This document shows positions 30,912 to 36,780 of a stretch of DNA of 36,780 nt, piece after piece. The notes beneath the pieces were generated by a model. It had not been told where the DNA came from, ran no database searches, and saw nothing but the letters and a program-made list of their open reading frames with translations. The stretch is from Lachnospiraceae bacterium (GTDB lineage: Bacteria > Bacillota > Clostridia > Lachnospirales > Lachnospiraceae): assembly GCA_030526405.1 (NCBI GenBank), contig JAUNCZ010000031.1:1-36780 (forward strand), in the 5' to 3' direction. The first letter of the stretch is position 1. The number at the start of each line of letters is the position of its first letter. The translations under genes and the position numbers were made by a program.

Positions 30912-32871
30912 GAAGAAAAGAATACAGGAGCTGGTGGAATTACTGAATAAAGCTTCCAAAGCCTACTATGCAGAGGACAGGGAGATCATGAGCAACTATG
31001 AGTATGATGCCTTCTATGACGAGCTGGTGGCATTGGAGCAGGAAACGGGGATGGTCATGGCCAATTCCCCCACAGTGAACGTAGGCTATGAGGCGGTGGA
31101 TGAACTGCCCAAGGAGCAGCACGAAGCGGCCATGCTCTCATTGGATAAGACAAAGGACAGAGAGGTGCTGCGCGCCTTTATGGGCGGGAATAAAACACTG
31201 CTTTCCTGGAAGATGGACGGTCTCACCATTGTGCTGACCTACAGAAACGGACAGCTGGAGAAGGCTGTCACCAGAGGCAGAGGCCTTGTGGGAGAGGTGG
31301 TTACCAACAATGCCAGAGTGTTCGACAACCTGCCTCTTCGCATTCCCTATCAGGGAGAACTGATTCTCAGAGGAGAGGCGGTGATCACCTACTCTGATTT
31401 TGAGAAGATTAATGAAAAGATTCAGGATGTGGATGCCCGGTATAAGAATCCAAGAAACCTGTGCAGCGGCTCTGTGCGTCAGCTGAACAATCAGATCACT
31501 GCAGAGCGCCATGTACAGTTTTATGCATTTGCTCTTGTAAAGGCAGAGGGAGTGGATTTTGAGAATTCCAGGGAGGTACAGCTGCAGTGGCTTTCTTCAC
31601 AGGGATTTTCTATCGTGGAGTACAGAGCTGTCACAGGGGAGACTCTGGATGAAGCCATGGACTATTTTGCTTCCGCAGTACAGACCAATGATTTTCCTTC
31701 AGACGGTCTGGTGGCCCTGTACGATGATATTGCCTACGGAGAATCTCTGGGAACCACAGCAAAGTTCCCAAGAAATGCCTTTGCCTTCAAATGGGCAGAT
31801 GAAACCAGAGAGACCCATCTGCTGGAGATTGAGTGGAGTCCTTCCAGAACAGGACTGATCAATCCGGTGGCGATCTTTGAACCGGTGGAGCTGGAGGGCA
31901 CCACAGTGTCCAGAGCCAGCGTCCATAATGTCAGCATTTTAAAGGAGCTGCAGCTGGGAATCGGAGATGAGATTCTGGTATACAAAGCTAATATGATCAT
32001 TCCTCAGATTGCAGAGAATCGTACAAGAAGCGGTTCCCTTCAGATTCCGGATACCTGTCCTGCCTGCGGCGGCAAGACGGAGATCCGGTCAGAGAACGAT
32101 GTGGAGACTCTGATGTGTCTGAATCCGGACTGCCCTGCCAAGACCATCAAGGCTTTCTCTCTGTTTGTGTCAAGGGATGCCCTGAATATGGATGGTATCT
32201 CAGAGAATACCCTGGAGAAATTCATTTCAAAGGGTCTCCTTTCGGATTTCTCTGATCTGTTCCGTCTGGATCAGCACAGAGATACCATTCTTGCTATGGA
32301 GGGATTTAAGGAAAAATCCTATGAAAATATTCTGGAGAGTATCAGAAAGAGCAGTGAGACAACACCGGAGAGAGTGCTGTATGCCCTGGGAATTCCGGGA
32401 ATCGGAGTTACCACTGCCAAGCTGATCACCAGAGCTGCAAAGGGAGATCTGGAGAAGATCAGTCACATGGATGAGGAAGAACTGAGCATGATCGAGGGCA
32501 TCGGCCCTGTTCTGGCCTCCGGATTTGTGAGCTGGTGGCAGCAGGAGAAAAACCGCCGCATCTACCAGCGTCTGATGGAGGTGCTTACAGTGACCTATAC
32601 AGCCACAGAGCAGGGAGAACTGCCTTTGGCGGATCAGGTATTTGTGATCACGGGAAGTGTTCATCACTTTGCCAACAGGAATGAACTGAAGGCCAGAATT
32701 GAGGAGCTGGGTGGAAAGGTGACAGGATCTGTTTCCAAGAAAACCAACTATCTGATCAACAACGATGTAACCTCTGCCTCCTCTAAAAACAAGAAGGCAA
32801 GGGAGCTGGGTATTCCTATTCTGTCAGAGGAGGATTTCCTGAAACTTCTGGAAGATGCAGGGGAGATGTGA
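30904..32871 (+). CDS. ligA: NAD-dependent DNA ligase
   Basis: This 655-residue LigA has all usual parts. Domain Ia contains YYAEDREIMSNYEYDAFYDE and SPTVNVG. Adenylation occurs at Lys103 in SWKMDG. Then come an OB-fold, a four-Cys zinc finger (CPACGG...MCLNPDCP), helix-hairpin-helix motifs (LGIPGIGVTTAK, IEGIGPVLAS) and a C-terminal BRCT domain (ADQVFVITGSVHHFANRNEL). It seals nicks in replication and repair in the cytoplasm, using NAD. It is slightly shorter than the common 665-670 residues and its KMDG replaces the usual KIDG, both acceptable. The gene overlaps rluF. Confidence 0.95.
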   Translation: MDKKKRIQELVELLNKASKAYYAEDREIMSNYEYDAFYDELVALEQETGMVMANSPTVNVGYEAVDELPKEQHEAAMLSLDKTKDREVLRAFMGGNKTLLSWKMDGLTIVLTYRNGQLEKAVTRGRGLVGEVVTNNARVFDNLPLRIPYQGELILRGEAVITYSDFEKINEKIQDVDARYKNPRNLCSGSVRQLNNQITAERHVQFYAFALVKAEGVDFENSREVQLQWLSSQGFSIVEYRAVTGETLDEAMDYFASAVQTNDFPSDGLVALYDDIAYGESLGTTAKFPRNAFAFKWADETRETHLLEIEWSPSRTGLINPVAIFEPVELEGTTVSRASVHNVSILKELQLGIGDEILVYKANMIIPQIAENRTRSGSLQIPDTCPACGGKTEIRSENDVETLMCLNPDCPAKTIKAFSLFVSRDALNMDGISENTLEKFISKGLLSDFSDLFRLDQHRDTILAMEGFKEKSYENILESIRKSSETTPERVLYALGIPGIGVTTAKLITRAAKGDLEKISHMDEEELSMIEGIGPVLASGFVSWWQQEKNRRIYQRLMEVLTVTYTATEQGELPLADQVFVITGSVHHFANRNELKARIEELGGKVTGSVSKKTNYLINNDVTSASSKNKKARELGIPILSEEDFLKLLEDAGEM

Positions 32872-32877
32872 TATAAT
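32849..32877 (+). promoter_or_regulatory. Extended -10 promoter candidate for metA
   Basis: TGA-TATAAT (32869-32877) gives an extended -10 that overlaps the ligA stop codon; TGGAAG at 32849-32854 is a weak -35 at 17 bp. The leader of about 90 nt contains CGGAACAG...CTGTTTCCG (around 32891-32920), a hairpin with no T-run. No SAM or T-box signal is visible. Confidence 0.5.
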
Positions 32878-32973
32878 CACAAATCAAAGAACGGAACAGG
32901 TTTCAGTAACTGTTTCCGATTCATGAATATTACGAAAACAACACTATGTTTATAAATAGGGGAGAGATGAGCT

Positions 32974-33909
32974 ATGCCAATTAGAGTTCAGAATGAATTA
33001 CCGGCAAAAGAGATTCTGGAGAAGGAGAATATCTTTGTAATGGACGAGAACCGTGCTGTCCATCAGGATATCCGTCCTCTGGAAATCCTGATCCTGAATC
33101 TGATGCCGAAGAAAGAGGATACCGAACTGCAGATCCTGCGCCTTTTATCCAACACACCGCTGCAGGTAAATGTTACCTTCATGATGGTATCCAGCCACGA
33201 ATCCAAAAATACCTCCATGAGTCATCTGAATAAGTTTTATGAGTATTTCGATGATGTAAAGGACAGATATTTCGACGGAATGATCATCACAGGAGCACCC
33301 ATCGAGTTCTTCGATTTTGAAGAGGTGGACTTCTGGGAGGAGCTGACCATGATCATGGACTGGGGAGAGAAACACGTAACTTCCACCATGTATCAGTGTT
33401 GGGGGGCTCAGGCTGCCCTGTACTATTTCTATGGTATCAAGAAGCATATTCTGCCTGAGAAGATTTCCGGTCTGTTCTGGCATAAGGTAAATGACAGAAA
33501 GATCCCTCTTGTAAGAGGATTTGACGATTACTTCCTGGCTCCCCATTCCCGCCATACAGAGGTGAATCTGGAGGAAATCAAGGCAACAGGAAAGGTTACT
33601 GTGCTCTGTGAGTCTGAGAAGGCAGGTTTCCTGCTGGGTATGTCAGAGGATGGAAGAAAGGTGTTTATTCAGGGGCATCCTGAGTATGACCGCGTCACTC
33701 TGGATGGAGAGTACCAGCGTGATACTGCCAAGGGTATGGACAACGTGTCTATGCCGGAGAACTATTATCCGGATGATGATGCAACCCAGAGACCACCGCT
33801 TATGTGGCGTTCTCATTCAGCAAACTTCTATCTGAACTGGCTGAACTATTATGTATATCAGATCACACCATACGATATGTACGGAATTCCGGATCTTACA
33901 AAGAACTGA
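32974..33909 (+). CDS. metAA: Homoserine O-acetyltransferase (MetA-type)
   Basis: This 311-residue enzyme starts methionine biosynthesis by acylating homoserine. It is of the MetA (HTS) fold, not MetX. The catalytic residues fall at the classic numbers: Cys142 in MYQCWGAQ, His235 and Glu237 in GHPEYD. Residue 111 is Glu (GAPIE), not Gly; in this family Glu111 favours acetyl-CoA over succinyl-CoA, so the product should be O-acetylhomoserine. The N-terminus MPIRVQNELPAKEIL is typical. The start follows GGGGAGAG. It is followed after 14 bp by a HAD phosphatase gene and is probably co-transcribed with it. Confidence 0.94.
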   Translation: MPIRVQNELPAKEILEKENIFVMDENRAVHQDIRPLEILILNLMPKKEDTELQILRLLSNTPLQVNVTFMMVSSHESKNTSMSHLNKFYEYFDDVKDRYFDGMIITGAPIEFFDFEEVDFWEELTMIMDWGEKHVTSTMYQCWGAQAALYYFYGIKKHILPEKISGLFWHKVNDRKIPLVRGFDDYFLAPHSRHTEVNLEEIKATGKVTVLCESEKAGFLLGMSEDGRKVFIQGHPEYDRVTLDGEYQRDTAKGMDNVSMPENYYPDDDATQRPPLMWRSHSANFYLNWLNYYVYQITPYDMYGIPDLTKN

Positions 33910-33923
33910 GGAAGGTGAGTACC

Positions 33924-34571
33924 ATGAGCTTTAAAGCGGCTGTTTTTGATCTGGATGGTACCATTCTTGATACCATTGATGATCTTGCGGATACCATGAA
34001 CTATGTGCTGGAGAGAAATGGCTATCCCCTTCGCAGCAGAGATGAGGTACAGGCCCGGGTGGGAAACGGAATCCTGAATCTGATCCGTCGTGCCCTTCCT
34101 GAGGAGGTATCCCCTGATCGGCAGCAGGAGTTGCTGCTTCAGTTTAAGGAGCATTATGGAAAACACTGTGCAGACAAGACAAAGCCCTATGAGGGGATTA
34201 TGGAACTGCTGCAGACACTGAAGGAGAAGGGTATTTCCCTTGTAGTGGTATCCAACAAGGCGGATTTTGCAGTGAAGGAGCTGTGTCAGCAGTATTTTCC
34301 AGGCATCTTCGATGTGACAGTGGGAGAACGGGAGGGTGTCCGGAAAAAACCGGCACCGGACAGTGTACAGGAGGTTCTTCACAGCCTTCCCTGCTCTGCT
34401 GAGGAGGCGGTTTATATCGGAGACTCAGAGGTGGATGTACAGACAGCCCTGAATGTCCCCATGGCAGGAATCTTTGTGACCTGGGGCTTCCGTACACCGG
34501 AGACCCTTCTGCAGGCCGGAGCAAAAAAACTGGTGCAGAAACCAGAGGAGCTGCTTCAGGAGATTCTCTGA
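33924..34571 (+). CDS. HAD-IA family phosphatase, phosphoglycolate phosphatase-like
   Basis: This 215-residue hydrolase has the HAD motifs VFDLDGTILDT (nucleophile and general acid Asp), VVSNKADF (motif II Ser), KKPAP (motif III Lys) and YIGDSEVDV (motif IV). The four-helix cap after motif I marks the subfamily IA, typical of phosphoglycolate phosphatase Gph and PpaX. The substrate may be phosphoglycolate, pyrophosphate or another small phosphate ester. The start was placed at the ATG after GAAGGTGAG; the longer frame overlaps metA. A transcriptional link with metA is likely by position. Confidence 0.88.
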   Translation: MSFKAAVFDLDGTILDTIDDLADTMNYVLERNGYPLRSRDEVQARVGNGILNLIRRALPEEVSPDRQQELLLQFKEHYGKHCADKTKPYEGIMELLQTLKEKGISLVVVSNKADFAVKELCQQYFPGIFDVTVGEREGVRKKPAPDSVQEVLHSLPCSAEEAVYIGDSEVDVQTALNVPMAGIFVTWGFRTPETLLQAGAKKLVQKPEELLQEIL

Positions 34572-34667
34572 TGTTTTCCGTCAGGAATATACTTCACGAA
34601 CAGAAAAAACCATGTTACTATGTTCATATAGCGACAATTATACAGACTGTGACAGAGGTAGATAGAG

Positions 34668-35123
34668 TTGACAGAGATAATAAATGCCAGAAATCAGATA
34701 AATAGCGTGCTGGTTCATCTCTTTAATGAGATTATGAAACTGGAGGAACGCGCCATTATTACAGAAGAGTTCAGTGATATTTCCAACAACGACATGCATG
34801 TGATCGAGGCGGTTGGAATCAAGGGCAACAACATGACCACCATTGCCAATAAGCTGAATATTACTGTTGGTTCACTGACCACAGCTATGAATGCACTTGT
34901 GAAGAAGCATTATGTTGAGCGGAATCGCAGTGAAAAGGATCGTAGAATTGTGAATATCACTCTGACAGAAAAGGGACTGAAGGCGTATCACCATCATGCC
35001 CGTTTTCATGACCAGCTCACCGATGCGGTGGTGGAAAAACTGGATGAGGAACAGGTTAAGCTGCTGGCAGCCACTCTGGGGGATCTGTCAGATTTCTTTC
35101 GAAGATACGAGAAAAACAGGTAA
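34668..35123 (+). CDS. MarR family transcriptional regulator, FabT-like
   Basis: This 151-residue winged-helix protein starts with TTG after AGAGGTAG. The DNA-binding part has ISNNDMHVIEAVGIKGNN, then MTTIANKLNITVGSLTTAMN and the wing NRSEKDRRIVNITLTEKG. It resembles the FabT-type MarR proteins that precede fatty-acid synthesis genes in Firmicutes, but no fab gene follows here; a terminator does. It may act elsewhere or only on itself. The ligand is unknown. The use of a TTG start is based on the spacing to the ribosome site; I see no better ATG. Confidence 0.88.
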   Translation: MTEIINARNQINSVLVHLFNEIMKLEERAIITEEFSDISNNDMHVIEAVGIKGNNMTTIANKLNITVGSLTTAMNALVKKHYVERNRSEKDRRIVNITLTEKGLKAYHHHARFHDQLTDAVVEKLDEEQVKLLAATLGDLSDFFRRYEKNR

Positions 35124-35134
35124 AAGAATTTCAG

Positions 35135-35167
35135 CCGGAAGGGCAGAGGATGCCCTTCCGGTTTTTC
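35135..35167 (+). terminator. Rho-independent terminator
   Basis: A perfect 11-bp stem CCGGAAGGGCA / TGCCCTTCCGG with a GAGGA loop is followed by TTTTTC. It closes the MarR gene. Confidence 0.93.
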
Positions 35168-35215
35168 TTGCATTATAGGATAGTTTGAGAATACACTTAA
35201 TAACAGGAAGCCACT

Positions 35216-35321
35216 GTCAGGAAGCTGTCGGCTAAAGCTGACTGGAATCGAGGGCCAGGTCTTCACCAGTGTCCACTTGAAGTGGTTTATGAGCAAGCAG
35301 CGAAGGGGATTGCGAATGTTC
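35216..35321 (+). repeat. Composite stem-loop repeat, copy C, joined to repeat R copy 4
   Basis: AGGAAGCTGTCGGCTAAAGC then TGACTGGAATCGAGGGCCAG and CCACTTGA match copy A's second half. It continues directly into AGTGGTTTATGAGCAAGCAG and CGAAGGGGATTGCGAATGTTC, which is repeat R (35281-35321). This copy shows that the two families can be parts of one element. Confidence 0.65.
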
Positions 35322-35363
35322 TCTTTATGCAGGTTCGATTAAAAAAACTGAGGAGTAACAGAT

Positions 35364-36752
35364 ATGGCATTTAATAGAGATAAAGCAGCCGGAACGAAGG
35401 CTGAAAAAAAGAAATCTGAAAAAAAATATTCTGCAGATATAAAAATGAAAGCAGAGAAAAAGGGAATGCCGGATAAACCCAAAACAGGTGAGAAAAAATA
35501 TCCGGTAAAGAAAAAAGACTACAAGGCAGAGCATGGAACAGGCAAAGCAGGTGAGAAAAAGTATCCGGTAAAAAAGACGGATATCAAGGCAGAGCCTGAG
35601 GTGAAAAAAGCAGTTGCCAAGGGACCCTGCCCTGTGCATCACCGCTGCGGCGGCTGTCAGTATCTTGGCATGACCAACGGGGAGCAGCTGAAGAAAAAAG
35701 AGCGCACCGTGAAGGAGCTGTTGAAGGATATCTGTCCGGTGGAGCCTGTTATCGGTATGGAGGAACCCTGGAGATATAGAAATAAGGTCCATGGAGCATT
35801 TGCCTATGTGAAGGGAAAAGCGGTATCCGGTATGTACGAGGAGAGCACCCACAGAGTGGTGCCGGTGGAGCGCTGCCTTATTGAGGATGAGAAGGCGGAT
35901 GCCATTATCTGCACAGTAAGAGATCTGCTGAAATCCTTCCGTGTCAGAGTGTACGATGAGGATACCGGATTTGGACTACTGCGCCGTGTTCTGGTGAGAC
36001 GGGGCTTTGCAACGGGGCAGATTCTTGTGGTGCTGGTGTGTGCATCACCGGTATTCCCTTCTAAGAATAATTTTGTAAAGGCCCTCAGAAAGGAGCATCC
36101 GGAGATTACCTCTGTTGTTCTGAACGTCAATGACAAATATACCAGCATGATCCTGGGAGAGAGAAATATTACTCTCTACGGAAAGGGATATATTGAAGAT
36201 GTGCTCTGCGGAAAAACCTTCCGTATCTCCCCTTCCTCCTTCTATCAGATTAATCCTGTGCAGACAGAGAAGCTGTACAGAAAAGCCATCGAACTGGCGA
36301 AACTGACGGGAAAGGAGCGGATCATCGATGCCTACTGCGGTATTGGAACCATCGGACAGATTGCCTCTGACTATTGTGGTGAAGTGATCGGTGTGGAACT
36401 GAACAAGGAGGCGGTGGCGGATGCCAGAATCAACGCAAAGATCAACGGAGTGAAGAATGCAACATATATTGCTGCAGATGCAGGAGCATTTATGGTGCAG
36501 ATGGCGGAAAAGGGCGAGAAGGTGGATGTGCTCTTTATGGATCCGCCTCGGGCAGGAAGTGATCTTCCTTTTATTGAATCGGCAGTTAAGCTTCAGCCGG
36601 AGAAGATTGTGTATATTTCCTGCAATCCGGAAACCCTGGCAAGAGATCTGAAAATCTTCAAGAAGAAGGGATACAAGCCTGAAAAGGCCACTCCTGTGGA
36701 TCTGTTCCCCTGGACAGCCCATGTGGAAGTGGTGTGTGTACTGCACAGGTAA
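35364..36752 (+). CDS. rlmD: 23S rRNA (uracil-5-)-methyltransferase, RlmD/RumA type
   Basis: This 462-residue SAM-dependent enzyme methylates a uridine in RNA (the rRNA U1939-type or U747-type family; the site is not certain). An iron-sulfur cluster motif reads CPVHHRCGGCQYLG with a fourth Cys in VERCLIE. SAM motif: IIDAYCGIGTIGQ. Later come MDPPRAG and the catalytic Cys in YISCNPETLARDL. The first 85 residues are very rich in Lys with a duplicated string (GEKKYPVKK at about 42-50 and 63-71, each followed by KAE or similar); a TRAM domain usually occupies this place. The tail may bind RNA. The start follows GAGGAGTAAC; the gene ends 28 bp before the window edge. Confidence 0.9.
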   Translation: MAFNRDKAAGTKAEKKKSEKKYSADIKMKAEKKGMPDKPKTGEKKYPVKKKDYKAEHGTGKAGEKKYPVKKTDIKAEPEVKKAVAKGPCPVHHRCGGCQYLGMTNGEQLKKKERTVKELLKDICPVEPVIGMEEPWRYRNKVHGAFAYVKGKAVSGMYEESTHRVVPVERCLIEDEKADAIICTVRDLLKSFRVRVYDEDTGFGLLRRVLVRRGFATGQILVVLVCASPVFPSKNNFVKALRKEHPEITSVVLNVNDKYTSMILGERNITLYGKGYIEDVLCGKTFRISPSSFYQINPVQTEKLYRKAIELAKLTGKERIIDAYCGIGTIGQIASDYCGEVIGVELNKEAVADARINAKINGVKNATYIAADAGAFMVQMAEKGEKVDVLFMDPPRAGSDLPFIESAVKLQPEKIVYISCNPETLARDLKIFKKKGYKPEKATPVDLFPWTAHVEVVCVLHR

Positions 36753-36780
36753 CCGATGAAACTGATTTGATGCAGGGCTG

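Noticed and set aside
30904..32871. Truncated ligA
   Set aside because: The protein is somewhat shorter than usual but all domains from Ia to BRCT are present, so it was kept as intact.

Overview
This window looks like chromosomal DNA from a Gram-positive anaerobic gut Clostridia, most likely Lachnospiraceae (Blautia/Ruminococcus-like). That placement is an inference. It rests on strong Shine-Dalgarno sites, moderate GC, a PadR-DUF2812 pair, a DUF5688 protein, the hydrogenase maturase HydE, a TrpB2-type tryptophan synthase beta chain, and many TetR/MarR/LysR regulators with short intergenic palindromes. Nearly all genes are on the + strand; the one clear exception is the LysR gene at 23155-24060. 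I see no rRNA, CRISPR array, phage module or intact insertion sequence.

Layout. 1-3001: an FMN-binding membrane protein overlaps a TetR gene, followed by three incomplete genes (ABC ATPase, methyltransferase, flavodoxin) that look like the residue of a deleted cluster. 3027-6044: a PadR-DUF2812 regulator/membrane pair, a small membrane protein, an acyltransferase and an XRE-AbrB fusion regulator. 6055-9495: a TetR gene with twin operator-like boxes, then a large lipoprotein that joins BspA-type leucine-rich repeats, an Ig-like domain and a C-terminal domain with the R / STS / ExE signature of arginine-specific mono-ADP-ribosyltransferases. 9638-14714: a TetR-MFS-FtsX permease-ABC ATPase efflux cluster with the same 7-3-7 palindrome in front of the regulator and in front of the MFS gene. 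15005-19512: hydE, an alpha/beta hydrolase, alanine dehydrogenase and a second acyltransferase. 19509-22972: a consensus promoter and a candidate structured RNA of about 325 nt ahead of an NhaC-type transporter, then a hairpin-rich leader and trpB2. 23155-26241: a LysR gene divergent from a zinc/cadmium-type P1B ATPase. 26543-30088: a DegV lipid-binding protein, a DUF5688 protein, tRNA-Arg(CCG) and an anchored extracytoplasmic protein. 30201-36752: housekeeping genes (rluF-ligA overlapping; metA with the acetyl-CoA-type Glu111; a HAD phosphatase; a FabT-like MarR; an RlmD/RumA-type RNA methyltransferase).

The intergenic spaces share several repeat families. A motif of about 30-40 bp (core GCGAAGCGGATTGCGAATG) lies at or just after stop codons at four or five places. 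A composite stem-loop element occurs near 14777, 28957 and 35216, and an inverted relative at 26375-26510. The 14777 and 26375 copies face each other across 11.5 kb.

The most interesting single item is the LRR-Ig-ADP-ribosyltransferase lipoprotein. The next are the unassigned RNA candidate at 19544-19867 and the repeat families. All functions are read from sequence motifs and remembered family features; no database search was run.
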